The notes: generated from the letters alone by a model not told the origin. Positions 1-8,081 are shown, numbered from the stretch's first letter. The stretch is DNA of 42,297 nt from CAZGYE01 sp964530165 (GCA_964530165.1 CAZGYE010000010.1:1-42297); one strand, 5' to 3'. Numbers and translations: made by a program.

Positions 1-509
1 TTGGATTGTGCTCGCGGCCAAGGCGTGACACTGCATTTCGTCGAGGAAAACATTCACACGGACGCTGCGGACGCGGCTGGATTGCTCGTCGCCATGCTGC
101 ACACGCTGGGGCAGGTCTCAGACGAACCCCGGCACCGCGCGATCCGCGCCGGCCTGGCCAAACGGCGGGAACGCGGGTTGCCGTCGAACGGCGAGAGTCC
201 GCTCGGCCGCAAAATGGTCGGCAAGAAGGGGTCCCAACGCTTGGTGGACGACCCCGAAGAATTGGCACAGATGCAGCAGATCTACGAGTGGCGGATGCAA
301 GGAATGGTCTTCGAGGAAATCTACTGGTCATGCGACGGGAGAAAATCACGTACCGCCGCCGGGGCAAGAACGGGCGGTGGACGCGACGTGAATGGTCGCT
401 GTCGAGGATTCGGAGAGCATACGATGGGTGGATCAAGATGCAACACGAGTCAGCAGAGACACCGGCCGTTTCGGCTGGCTTGGCGGATGTGGAAACCGTC
501 GTCGCGTAA
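1..509 (+). pseudogene. Serine site-specific recombinase, 3' part, frameshifted
   Basis: The reading frame open from base 1 gives a segment resembling the middle of large serine recombinases (residues such as HFVEENIHTD, then AIRAGLAKRRERGLPSNGES and YEWRMQGMVFEEIYW). It then leaves the family pattern at about base 328. The family pattern resumes in the third frame as MRREKITYRRRG ... EWSLSRIRRAYDGWIKMQ and ends at TAA 507-509. Restoring one base near 327-331 joins the two halves, so this is a one-base deletion or a sequencing error. The gene is also cut by the window edge, so the catalytic serine domain is not visible. It lies at the outer end of the BREX island and may be a remnant of the element that carried it. 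Confidence 0.7.
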
Positions 510-621
510 ATTTGCTTCGCGCGCGGTCTCTGGCGTGCATCAGGTGGTGTCGGTGACGAACCAGGCGTTGACGGGCCGCGATGGTCCGCTGGTCGAAGGC
601 GTCTGGGTTTCGGTGGATCCC

Positions 622-816
622 TCACGCCGCATCAATCCACTCAGCCGCAAACACGAACGCCCCATCCATCAGATCGCTACCAGCATTGTCGTCCAGGACG
701 TCGAAGGCGTCGCTGCCGACCAGCGCATCGGGGCTACCGCCTTGGCCGTTGAGGTCGTCGGCACTGTCGTGGTCGATGAGGAGGTCCAGGTCAGCCCCGC
801 CTCGCAGCGTATCGGT
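622..816 (-). pseudogene. C-terminal fragment of an RTX-like Asp/Gly-rich repeat protein
   Basis: Read on the minus strand, 816 to 622 encodes about 64 residues ending in TGA: TDTLRGGADLDLLIDHDSAD, followed by Gly/Asp-rich text and the tail DGAFVFAAEWIDAA. The D-L-L-x-D and GG-x-D-x-L pattern resembles calcium-binding repeat ends of large planctomycete surface proteins. There is no start codon or upstream body: the same frame is closed by the stop of the preceding small gene. I read it as the stranded 3' end of a larger gene. The family match is by eye. Confidence 0.45.
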
Positions 817-1206
817 TCAATTGTTGCTGCCGCGCAACTTCTGCAACCGATACATCACCGACCAGACATCGTGAAGCGAATGCTCGTAAGCGGCTCCGTC
901 CTGCCCCTGGAAGCGAGCGACTTCTGATTTGAAGTTGTCGTAGTCCAATTCGTCGCTCAAGCCGGCAAGCACGTGTGACCAGATCGGCTTTTCCACGAAG
1001 ATTCGAAAGGCGTAATCGGTGCCTACGAATTCCTTAATCTCGCATTCGGCCAGTAGCTCGGAAAAATGCTCCTTGAGTGCCTCCAGGTGTTGCCGGACTC
1101 TGGCTCGCACCATGATCCGATCAGGATCGACAGGTTGGCCGTGTGATCCATCGCCTTGACGGGCACAGACGGTCGAGTAAAAGCCGTATTTGGTGAAGAG
1201 CCACAT
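817..1206 (-). CDS. Conserved protein of unknown function (129 aa) at the end of the BREX operon
   Basis: This 129-residue soluble protein begins MWLFTKYGF and contains VCARQGDGSHGQPVDPDRIM and an acidic helical C-terminus (LSDELDYDNFKSEVARFQG). I recall similar proteins annotated only as hypothetical. The start is supported by GGAGG 12 bases upstream of ATG 1206. It follows brxL on the same strand after an 85-base gap, so it may be the last gene of the operon or an independent neighbour. The final residues RLRGSNN run into RTX-like sequence after the stop, so its own C-terminus may have been altered by a junction near 820. No function is proposed. Confidence 0.65.
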   Translation of the reverse strand: MWLFTKYGFYSTVCARQGDGSHGQPVDPDRIMVRARVRQHLEALKEHFSELLAECEIKEFVGTDYAFRIFVEKPIWSHVLAGLSDELDYDNFKSEVARFQGQDGAAYEHSLHDVWSVMYRLQKLRGSNN

Positions 1207-1291
1207 TGGATGTCATTCCTCCGGTTCTCGCTGCCGCACGAGTGTCGCCGCTCATGATGAGCAGCACGAAGATGCCTTCTCCCACACGCCG

Positions 1292-3319
1292 TTACGTCAT
1301 ACCCAACGCCTTCATCGCCACCATCATTGGATCTGAGTAGAAGATCGGATCGACTCTCTCCATGATGTCGCCCGAGACTTCGAGGAAGTTGCGCTTGTTC
1401 TCCAACGGAATCAGGGCTCGGCGTGCGCCGTTTTCCATGCCGATCTGGAGTGGTTCGACGAGGGATCGCATTGACTTGATGTTACCTTGGATGCTGAGGT
1501 CGCCGAGAATCATGAGACCCGGTAATACCGAAGCCTTCTTGATCGCTGAATAGATGGCGACGACCAAGGCGATCCCGGCCTCGCAGGGCACTCGGTTGGC
1601 CAGCAGATCGATGGCCTCAACGTGAAAGTCGGTCGTGTCCACCTGATGGCCGACACCCATGGCGACCTTGTGACCGTTGAGGTAGGCGAAGGCCCGGTTG
1701 ATCGATTCTTTCATCGTGCCTTCAACGCCACCGGCGATTTTGAGTTTGCCAGTGCCCGGCGATGTGCCGACTTCGAGACGGTACAGGCCGACCTTGCCCT
1801 GATCATCGACGGACGCCGTGTAGATCGAACCGGGAGCCAAGGGATCGGTAGAGATCGTTTCACCGCCGCCCTGTTCGGGAACGCCGACGAACCGCTCTTC
1901 CCGGCTGTCGTTGTCGATGTACGAGAAAGAAGTCTGGTGGTACTCGAAGGAACCCATCTTCTTCAGTTGCTCTTTCACCCGTCGCCGACCCTCAAGGGCA
2001 ATCTCCACCATTTCCGCCAACTCCTCGCTCGTCACCTCGCCGTGGGGATAGAGAAGCTTCACCAAACCGGAAACCGTCTTTCGCACGGCTTTCACGTCAC
2101 GAGCATTGAGATGCGATCCGAGAGAGAAATGCCGGTCGATCATCTCCGTAAAGTTGTGTTTTCTCAGTTCACGCAACGCCTCGGCCAAGTAGTCCACCAC
2201 GAAGCCGTAGTGGTCCGTGAAATACTCAATTCGCATCTTGGGAATTTCCCAACCGGGAATGTAGAAGTGAAGGCGGTCGAGAAACGCCATGTCTTCCCGG
2301 ATCACATCCGGCATCGGCATGAACAGGTGCGATGACCGAACCATCACCTCGACCGGCTGGTTGGTGTTGCCAAACATGGCGATGGACGCCATGCCGGAGA
2401 GGACTTCCTTGCCACGGGCGAATGTGCCGGATTCGCAGAAAGTCTTGAGCGTTGTGACGACCTCCTTGGGCATCTTCTGAAGGTCGGCCACTTCGTCGAA
2501 GCCAACGACATCCCAGATCCCCACCAGTCCCATCTTGCCGCTCGCCATGTTGTAGAACAGATTGGCAACGGTGGTCGGTCCTGTCAGCAGAATCGTGTAG
2601 GGAGACAATTCCTGATACGCATAGCTTTTCCCAGTTCCCCGTGGTCCAAGCTCAACGAGGTTGAAGTTGTGCTCGCAGAGCGGAATCAGTCGGGTCAGAA
2701 AGAGCAACTTCAGCCGACGATCAAAGTGGCTCGGCTCCAGACCGATTGTTCGCAGTAACAGATCAATCCACTCTTCGGTGTTGAACTGAATCCGGCAGTC
2801 TCGGTACTCGTCGAAGTCGAAGCTGGCAAGTTGGATGGGTTTGAGGTCGTCGATCCAAAACGGACTGCGTTTCCCTTTCTGTTCCTCGTCGTACTGGTGG
2901 CGGATTTCGACCTGCGCCCAAACGCCCCCCATGAGCAGCCGGTCGAACTCTCGCAGGTAATGTTCGGGAACATGAACGAATTTGTGTCCGAAATTGACCA
3001 GTTCCGCCCAGTGCTTGTCGCCTTCCGACAAGTAACGCACCTTGATCTTGTCGATCAGCGTGTACTTGCGCTTGTCTTTGACTTTGGACTGAACGGCGTT
3101 GGCTTCGTCTGGCCGCACGAAATTCTCGGTGAGGGTCGTGTTGACGACTCGCAATCCAGCGTCGATGGCGGCGTGATCATCCGTCGCACAATATTTGCCC
3201 AGCAGGTATTCCAGCACGAACACCGGGACATTCGCACCGACCTTGATCTTGCGGACAAGATCCTTGCGGACCACCTTACCGGCGAAAACCGATGTTGTTT
3301 TTTGATCGAGTTCTGGCAT
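1292..3319 (-). CDS. brxL: BREX protein BrxL: AAA+ ATPase with Lon-like C-terminal domain
   Basis: The protein has 675 residues. An N-terminal BrxL-type region (about 1-190) precedes an AAA+ core with Walker A GPRGTGKS (225-232), Walker B VVGFDEV (271-277), a sensor-like FGNTN (316-320) and DRLHFYIPGWE (348-358). Residues 525-665 form a Lon-like domain. In canonical Lon the catalytic serine lies in PSAG and the lysine in GGLKEK. Here the aligned stretches are CEAG (579-582) and RSLVEP (618-623), so both dyad positions look substituted and peptidase activity is doubtful. This fits the view that BrxL acts as a DNA-binding AAA+ machine in phage restriction. GAGG lies 8 bases before ATG 3319. Its start is 10 bases after the pglZ stop, so the two are co-transcribed. 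Confidence 0.95.
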   Translation of the reverse strand: MPELDQKTTSVFAGKVVRKDLVRKIKVGANVPVFVLEYLLGKYCATDDHAAIDAGLRVVNTTLTENFVRPDEANAVQSKVKDKRKYTLIDKIKVRYLSEGDKHWAELVNFGHKFVHVPEHYLREFDRLLMGGVWAQVEIRHQYDEEQKGKRSPFWIDDLKPIQLASFDFDEYRDCRIQFNTEEWIDLLLRTIGLEPSHFDRRLKLLFLTRLIPLCEHNFNLVELGPRGTGKSYAYQELSPYTILLTGPTTVANLFYNMASGKMGLVGIWDVVGFDEVADLQKMPKEVVTTLKTFCESGTFARGKEVLSGMASIAMFGNTNQPVEVMVRSSHLFMPMPDVIREDMAFLDRLHFYIPGWEIPKMRIEYFTDHYGFVVDYLAEALRELRKHNFTEMIDRHFSLGSHLNARDVKAVRKTVSGLVKLLYPHGEVTSEELAEMVEIALEGRRRVKEQLKKMGSFEYHQTSFSYIDNDSREERFVGVPEQGGGETISTDPLAPGSIYTASVDDQGKVGLYRLEVGTSPGTGKLKIAGGVEGTMKESINRAFAYLNGHKVAMGVGHQVDTTDFHVEAIDLLANRVPCEAGIALVVAIYSAIKKASVLPGLMILGDLSIQGNIKSMRSLVEPLQIGMENGARRALIPLENKRNFLEVSGDIMERVDPIFYSDPMMVAMKALGMT

Positions 3320-3329
3320 CGGTCAAACC

Positions 3330-5915
3330 TCAAAAGGATATGGCGACTTCGAGCTTGTCGAGGGTCGCCAGTTCTACGCCGCTGGATGCGTCGAGAAGCA
3401 CCAAAGAAACAGTCTTCTGCGAAATCTCTTCGACCAGCATCACGGCGACGGTGTTTGGTTCAATCTTCTTGGAATCGTTTTCCATAACACACAACTGGAC
3501 TTCGCCCGCCCCATCTTCGAATCCGTAGGAGGCGCTGACCGGACGAGACACGCACTTCCCTTTGGCTCGGATTTCGACTCGTACTTTTGGAGCCTCCATT
3601 CCGAACAGACTGCCCCCGCTTTGCTGCCCTGCGATCTGCACGGAAAAGAAGCGGGTCGTCAGCTTGGCCGTGCTGGCAACAAGTGTCCAATCGATGCCGG
3701 TCGGCGGGCCAGCCTTCGCTTGGGCCGTGGGAGACATCGTGACCACCGGGATGATCAATTCTTGTGGAGACAAGCCGCCATGGAAATAGGCTCGGGATCC
3801 TCCCTTGGACTTGAAACAGGCGAAGGTGTACGGAGCGGCGATGTCAAATTCGCTGTCGATGCCCAATTCTGACAGCGGCATTCGGACATAGGACGGTTCC
3901 GACGTGCCACCGACGCCGACCCAGACTCGGCGATGCAGGTCGGCCGTGTCGCCACCGGGAGCTTCGATCTTCATGTCTTCGGTGAGTTCTTCGGCGAACA
4001 AATGGCCGTGGTCGGCTACGAGTACGATGGTCTGGATGCCCAGATCGGCCAGCACTCGCACACCACGGCGTAAATCGACCAACACGCCATCCATCTGACG
4101 GCGAGCCTGCGTGATGTTGTCCTGCTCGCAGAGTTCGTCGATCTCCTGCGACGTGATCAACACCAACTGGGCATTCTTGATTCCCTCACGAATCTTCTTG
4201 TTCGGTTTGGGAAGGAGGTCATCGAGCTTCGCCTCGAAAAAATCGACGTAGGCGTTCTGCTTGAGGAAATTCACCCGGTCCTTACGGTCCTTGATGACCG
4301 TGCCGTTGATGTCCAAGGCGAGTTTGCCATTGCCAACAGAGACGATTTTTCCGCCCGTGGCTTTGGGCAATAGCGAAGCCATGCCGATCTCGGTGATCGT
4401 GGGAGCCGTGGCGATGGCCGGTTCGATTTCAATTTTGAAGTCTTCGCCTAGCACCTCGCACAACTCACGAGCCATCTCAAAACGCAGGGCATCCACCCAT
4501 AGGTATGCAATCTTCTCTTCTTCCTGATTCGGCTGGATGAGAGCGTCAAAGACTTCGACCTGCCGCCGAATGCCTTTGACCGGATGATTGGCTTTGGAAA
4601 GTTGTGTGATGAAATGCTTGGACAGTTGCGAGCCGACTTCCGTGTAGCGCTGCCGAGCCTTGACGATCAGCTTCTCCAAGCCTTGCTGTTGCTCGCCGGG
4701 ATCGAAGTTGTGCCAACGGGTCTCCATGTGCCGGTGGTGCGTGTCCAGCAGGCACCATGGGATGCTGCCCTCGGCGTAGTGCTTGATCAGCGCTGGAATG
4801 GTGGTGTGCGGTTTCTTCAGATCCTTGGCCACCCGGTCTGCTTCGAGCAGAACCTCGGCGGCAGCAGCGACCAGTGCCCAGTGAGCCTGAATTGAGGGCA
4901 TCACGTCGGACCAGAAGCGGGCCAGCCGAGATGTCGCCAGTTCCAGCAGTTCCTCGCTGGGGGCATCGACCAGTTGGTGCTCCACATGGTTGAGCAACGC
5001 TCGCTCGATTGCCAGCACCGACTCCAGATCGGTGATCGTGGCGGGGTTGTACTCGACGTTGGCAAGAGCGTATTCCTGTTCGACGGCGTTGGCGGCGACG
5101 ACGTAGGAATCCCGGTAGTCCCGTATCTGCCGCCATGTTTTTGCCAGCCACACACAGGAATCGATACCGGTTGGCGTCGTAGCGATTGTCACCGATCCCA
5201 ACGATGACGGAGATTCCTTTCCCAGTCCGGCGATCAACTCGGTCAGCAGGATATGTCTTGCCAATCGTTGCCGGGCTTCGACCAGTGACGGAGCATCGGT
5301 CAGCGTGATGTCCACCGCTGGACCGATGAGACTGCACAGTTCTTGTTGGGCTTCCTTGGCTTCGATCTCTTTGTCGAACTTGTCGCTGGCCACAAATGAC
5401 AGAGCCACTTCCTGCGGGTTTGCTGTGCCGAAAATCAGCTTCAGCACACCCGTGGAAATGTCGATTCCCTCTTCGGCCAGTGAATCAAGATCGGCCAGCG
5501 ACAGCTTGCCCGATTCCACCTGTCGTACAATTTCACCGACCTGATCCTCACCCAGTATCGGCTTGAGGGCGTTGCGGGCCACGACGGACAGGCGAGTGTT
5601 GCAGGGCGGTGGCTGTTGCCGAGGCTGGATGACGACGCCCGCCACCTCCAATTCGATGAGAGCGTGATGCGTCTTGCCCTGATCGACCGGAACGTAGACC
5701 ACCAGACGAGGTGGTTCCTCACCGCCCAGCAGAAGGGCGATCTCTTTGCGTAGCTGAAGGAAGCTGCCGTTGTAATGAGAGAGTGTCGTGTTGGTGAATT
5801 CGAAGCTGGCGGCGGCATCCGTGTAGGCGCATTCCGGGTCGTACCAGACGACGAGCTTGTGGTCTTCGACCTGCTTAGCGATCAAATCGAACAGATGCTT
5901 GGTCACAACGCCCAT
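3330..5915 (-). CDS. pglZ: BREX protein PglZ, alkaline-phosphatase-superfamily domain
   Basis: From ATG 5915 the protein has 861 residues and begins MGVVTKHLFDLIAKQ. I chose this start because an upstream in-frame start at 5999 would overlap the PIN toxin gene and gives unrelated sequence. A helical middle region is followed by the PglZ domain with YLWVDALRFEM (471-481), TAPTITEIGMASLLP (503-517) and VLVADHGHLF (631-640). These are the metal-site and core motifs expected for the family. PglZ is essential for BREX in characterised systems and partners the PglX methyltransferase. It follows the toxin gene by 25 bases and precedes brxL by 10 bases, in one operon. The family assignment is firm; its exact biochemical role is not established. 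Confidence 0.95.
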   Translation of the reverse strand: MGVVTKHLFDLIAKQVEDHKLVVWYDPECAYTDAAASFEFTNTTLSHYNGSFLQLRKEIALLLGGEEPPRLVVYVPVDQGKTHHALIELEVAGVVIQPRQQPPPCNTRLSVVARNALKPILGEDQVGEIVRQVESGKLSLADLDSLAEEGIDISTGVLKLIFGTANPQEVALSFVASDKFDKEIEAKEAQQELCSLIGPAVDITLTDAPSLVEARQRLARHILLTELIAGLGKESPSSLGSVTIATTPTGIDSCVWLAKTWRQIRDYRDSYVVAANAVEQEYALANVEYNPATITDLESVLAIERALLNHVEHQLVDAPSEELLELATSRLARFWSDVMPSIQAHWALVAAAAEVLLEADRVAKDLKKPHTTIPALIKHYAEGSIPWCLLDTHHRHMETRWHNFDPGEQQQGLEKLIVKARQRYTEVGSQLSKHFITQLSKANHPVKGIRRQVEVFDALIQPNQEEEKIAYLWVDALRFEMARELCEVLGEDFKIEIEPAIATAPTITEIGMASLLPKATGGKIVSVGNGKLALDINGTVIKDRKDRVNFLKQNAYVDFFEAKLDDLLPKPNKKIREGIKNAQLVLITSQEIDELCEQDNITQARRQMDGVLVDLRRGVRVLADLGIQTIVLVADHGHLFAEELTEDMKIEAPGGDTADLHRRVWVGVGGTSEPSYVRMPLSELGIDSEFDIAAPYTFACFKSKGGSRAYFHGGLSPQELIIPVVTMSPTAQAKAGPPTGIDWTLVASTAKLTTRFFSVQIAGQQSGGSLFGMEAPKVRVEIRAKGKCVSRPVSASYGFEDGAGEVQLCVMENDSKKIEPNTVAVMLVEEISQKTVSLVLLDASSGVELATLDKLEVAISF

Positions 5916-5940
5916 TGACTTGTGTCCGTTGTCATTCGAC

Positions 5941-6327
5941 CTACCACAATCTCGTAACGCCATAACTGTCGAAGTCCGAATCAATACTGACGACACCAAT
6001 GTTCTCGACTCTCGCCTGAGCGATGATCAGCCGGTCGAACGGGTCTCGATGGTGAAACGGCAACGTGCTGACGACGGCTGTGTGGCGGGTTTCGATTGGC
6101 AGGATCTCGAATTGATTGCCTTCGATGCCACGAGTCATGAAGTCCTCATACGAAGCGTGCAGGTCGAGCTTGTGCAGACTGACCTTGATGGCGATTTCCC
6201 AGTAGGTCGCAGGGCTCACTAACACGTCATTGGCCGGATCGGCGATCAATGCCCGTGCCGAACTGCTGAGTTGAGGGTTGTCGAGGACAAACCACAAGAA
6301 GGCATGTGTGTCGAGCAGGAGTCTCAC
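5941..6327 (-). CDS. PIN-domain toxin (VapC-like ribonuclease)
   Basis: This is a 128-residue PIN-domain protein starting MRLLLDTHAFLWF. The expected acidic residues are D6, E44 (in TYWEIAIK), D98 (in HHRDPFDRLIIAQA) and D116 (in VSIDSDF). That set normally binds Mg/Mn and cleaves RNA, so the enzyme looks intact. Translation starts at GTG 6327, which overlaps the stop of the upstream antitoxin gene in a GTGA, typical of coupled toxin-antitoxin pairs. It lies inside the BREX operon directly upstream of pglZ. A role as a guard toxin triggered when BREX expression is disturbed is inference. Confidence 0.9.
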   Translation of the reverse strand: MRLLLDTHAFLWFVLDNPQLSSSARALIADPANDVLVSPATYWEIAIKVSLHKLDLHASYEDFMTRGIEGNQFEILPIETRHTAVVSTLPFHHRDPFDRLIIAQARVENIGVVSIDSDFDSYGVTRLW

Positions 6328-6554
6328 GGCATGTACTCCTTGAAGTCTTCAAGGTGTTCGTCGTCATCGGAAACAATCGTGAGCATCCCCTTGCAGCTCC
6401 CGGGCTTCCGAGGCTGGCGGGCAGCGGGGGCTTGGGCGACCAGCTTGGCAACCGGCTGGTTGTTCTCCGTGATGATCACCTCATCACCGGGCTTGAGCTT
6501 GTGGATTAGCTCTGTCAGCTTGGACTGTGCTTCTTTAACTGAGACGGTACTCAT
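6324..6554 (-). CDS. Phd/YefM-like antitoxin
   Basis: This 76-residue protein begins MSTVSVKEAQSKLTELIHKL, then PGDEVIITENNQPVAKLVAQ. That is the typical N-terminal DNA-binding fold of Phd/YefM antitoxins, followed by a basic, Pro-rich and then acidic C-terminal tail that would bind the toxin. ATG 6554 overlaps the stop of the DUF433 gene (ATGA), and its own stop overlaps the PIN start (GTGA). It should neutralise the PIN protein and probably autoregulates, although any operator would have to lie inside the BREX operon upstream of the DUF433 gene. Confidence 0.88.
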   Translation of the reverse strand: MSTVSVKEAQSKLTELIHKLKPGDEVIITENNQPVAKLVAQAPAARQPRKPGSCKGMLTIVSDDDEHLEDFKEYMP

Positions 6555-6769
6555 GGTCGTGTTCCTTCCCTTTGAAAGTGAGCGGCGTATTGCTGCGCCG
6601 CCTCGATATCCTCCTGCTTGAGTGTCGGATAGCCTGCGAGAATCCGGTCGGCCGTTTTGCCTGCTCCCAGATTGTCGAGGACCACCGACACCATGATCCG
6701 AGTCCCCTTGATGCACGCCTTGCCGTGGCAGATGTTCGGATCAACGCTGATTCGATCTTTCCAGTCCAT
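6551..6769 (-). CDS. DUF433 protein, first gene of the toxin-antitoxin module
   Basis: This 72-residue protein begins MDWKDRISVDPNICHGKACI and continues GTRIMVSVVLDNL. The GKPCIKGTRI-like core and the helix-rich tail (GYPTLKQEDIEAAQQYAAHF) are diagnostic of DUF433. Such proteins are often found beside PIN-like toxins and are thought to be antitoxins or DNA binders. ATG 6769 is preceded by AGGAGA, the only strong ribosome site in this module. A further in-frame ATG at 6835 lies inside the hairpin element and was rejected. With the next two genes it forms a coupled three-gene cassette. Confidence 0.85.
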   Translation of the reverse strand: MDWKDRISVDPNICHGKACIKGTRIMVSVVLDNLGAGKTADRILAGYPTLKQEDIEAAQQYAAHFQREGTRP

Positions 6770-6789
6770 TTGGTTCTCCTTTGGTCTTG

Positions 6790-6862
6790 GCCACAGATGA
6801 GCACGGATGGACACAGATAAAGAAAACACCGACATCTGTGTTGATCCGTGTTGATCGGTGGC
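6790..6862 (-). mobile_element. 73-bp hairpin element (MITE-like) sharing ends with the GxxExxY unit
   Basis: The arms 6790-6818 and 6834-6862 are 29-bp inverted repeats of GCCAC-GATnnrCACGGATn-type sequence, separated by 15 bases. They match the ends of the 430-bp GxxExxY unit at 11053-11482 at most positions. Each arm is itself an array of units close to CACAGATGAA repeated every 10 bp. The right arm starts one base after the pglX C-terminal stop codon (TGA 6865-6863), and the element separates pglX from the DUF433 cassette. I see no target duplication. Because it is transcribed with the operon it would fold as a long RNA hairpin. Confidence 0.75.
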
Positions 6863-7690
6863 TCATTTCACTAATCCTTTTTCACGCAGTTGTTTGCCGA
6901 TGGAAGACCATTCGTATTTGCCGTCCATGAGTTCCTTCCAGTATTTTTTGGCTTCTTTCCACGGGACGAGTTCGTGCAGCGGGGCGATGTTCAGCACCAC
7001 GCCGTCGTTGAGATCGGGGACGAGGTGCAGGTCGGCGGCTCGGCGTAGCTTGCCCTCAAAGTCTTGTAGTTCGGACAGGAAGTCTTCCAGCTTTTCGATT
7101 TGTTTTTCCAGCTTCTTGATCTCTCGCCCCGTCACGCCAGCGGCCCGTGCCTGCTCCAACTGCCTTCTGCCCTCTGCATACTGCGTACTGACCTGCCGAA
7201 TCTTCGGCTCGACGTAATTCAAGAGGGCCTTGAACAGCATGTCCTTGTCGAGCCGGTGGTAGTAGAGCCAGAGGGCGTAGTTCTTCTTCGACGATTGCAG
7301 CAGCCAGTAGATCGGGCGTTTGCGGTATTTCTTGGTGTGGTCTTTGAAGAACTGGTCGGCCAGGTGGTTTCGCAGCCGGTCGTCCCGTTCGCCGCGAGTG
7401 CCCAGCGCGGCAGCGACCAGCTCATCGACGGCCGATTCGCCGAGCATGATGTCCAGCGCGGCGAGGGCTTTGCCGGCCAGGTCGTCGGGGTGGCCGGCGT
7501 CAAGTGTGACCAGCCCGTCGCGGTCGGTCAGCCCAGCCAGACGCTGGACCGTGGCCGAATCGAAGCGCCCGCGCCCCAGTCCGTTCTCCTCACCCGGCTG
7601 GAACTGCTCCATCACAATGCCCACGGCGTAGCTGATCCACTGTTGCGCCAGTGACTGAAGCGGAGCGGAATTCGTAGCGGCTCGTGTCAC
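6863..7690 (-). CDS. pglX: PglX C-terminal domain as a separate protein
   Basis: About 275 residues match the C-terminal part of BREX type 1 PglX methyltransferases as I know them: QQWISYAVGIVMEQFQPG, GHPDDLAGKALAALDIMLGE, FFKDHTKKYRKRPIYWLLQS, a coiled-coil stretch (EIKKLEKQIEKLEDFLSEL) and the end PWKEAKKYWKELMDGKYEWS. This region is normally fused to the catalytic half and takes part in target recognition. Here it starts at GTG 7690, with GGAGG seven bases upstream inside the mini-ORF and a GTGA overlap with the mini-ORF stop. TTG 7696 is an alternative start. The two halves probably assemble in trans; the alternative is that pglX is broken. Confidence 0.85.
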   Translation of the reverse strand: MTRAATNSAPLQSLAQQWISYAVGIVMEQFQPGEENGLGRGRFDSATVQRLAGLTDRDGLVTLDAGHPDDLAGKALAALDIMLGESAVDELVAAALGTRGERDDRLRNHLADQFFKDHTKKYRKRPIYWLLQSSKKNYALWLYYHRLDKDMLFKALLNYVEPKIRQVSTQYAEGRRQLEQARAAGVTGREIKKLEKQIEKLEDFLSELQDFEGKLRRAADLHLVPDLNDGVVLNIAPLHELVPWKEAKKYWKELMDGKYEWSSIGKQLREKGLVK

Positions 7691-7764
7691 AAGCAACCCT
7701 CCGCCTTCAGCCGTTCTGTCACTTCCCGCACAAAGGCCACGGCGTTGTCAATATCGTTGGTCAC
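7687..7764 (-). CDS. 25-codon coupled mini-ORF between the nucleotidyltransferase and PglX-C
   Basis: Starting at GTG 7764, this encodes VTNDIDNAVAFVREVTERLK plus AEGCL and ends at TGA 7689-7687. It has a strong ribosome site (GGAAGGAG) and overlaps both neighbours by GTGA. The peptide is helical and charged. It may be a translational-coupling leader for PglX-C, a degraded partner of the nucleotidyltransferase, or part of the PglX linker lost by frameshift. I do not recognise a family. Confidence 0.4.
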   Translation of the reverse strand: MTNDIDNAVAFVREVTERLKAEGCL

Positions 7765-8081
7765 GTTGGTACTCCTTCCCGCAGCACATTGGCGACGAGG
7801 GTACTTTCCGAGGCCGGACCTCGCTGGAATTCTTCCCTGTCCAAAACAACCGTGGTGATCACTACGCCGCGTTCCAAACCAACTTCCCAGGCGATGTCTC
7901 GCAGGGCACGGTCTGCCTGGCGATCGACATGATCCAGCACGATCAGGCAATCCAAATCGGACTCCGGTCCGGCATCCCCGCGGGCCCGGGAGCCGAACAC
8001 CCAGATGCTGGCATCGGGAAACCGCTGCCGGACGCGCTCGGCAAACTCTTCCACTAACTTTTTGTCTTCTCGTTTCATCAT
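7761..8081 (-). CDS. Minimal nucleotidyltransferase (MNT, pol-beta superfamily) inserted in pglX
   Basis: This 106-residue protein begins MMKREDKKLVEEFAERVRQR. It carries the MNT signature IWVFGSRARGDAGPESDLDC: GS, then D-x-D that binds metal, with the third acidic site to be sought in the VITTVVLDREEF strand. MNT proteins usually act as antitoxins by transferring AMP to a HEPN ribonuclease, but no HEPN gene is present next to it. GGAGG lies upstream of ATG 8081, which overlaps the PglX-N stop (ATGA). Its stop overlaps the next mini-ORF (GTGA). Its place inside an interrupted pglX suggests a target within BREX, but that is inference. Confidence 0.85.
   Translation of the reverse strand: MMKREDKKLVEEFAERVRQRFPDASIWVFGSRARGDAGPESDLDCLIVLDHVDRQADRALRDIAWEVGLERGVVITTVVLDREEFQRGPASESTLVANVLREGVPT

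Noticed and set aside
5916..5999. 28-residue N-terminal extension of PglZ
   Set aside because: It would overlap the PIN toxin gene and shows no family similarity; ATG 5915 fits better.
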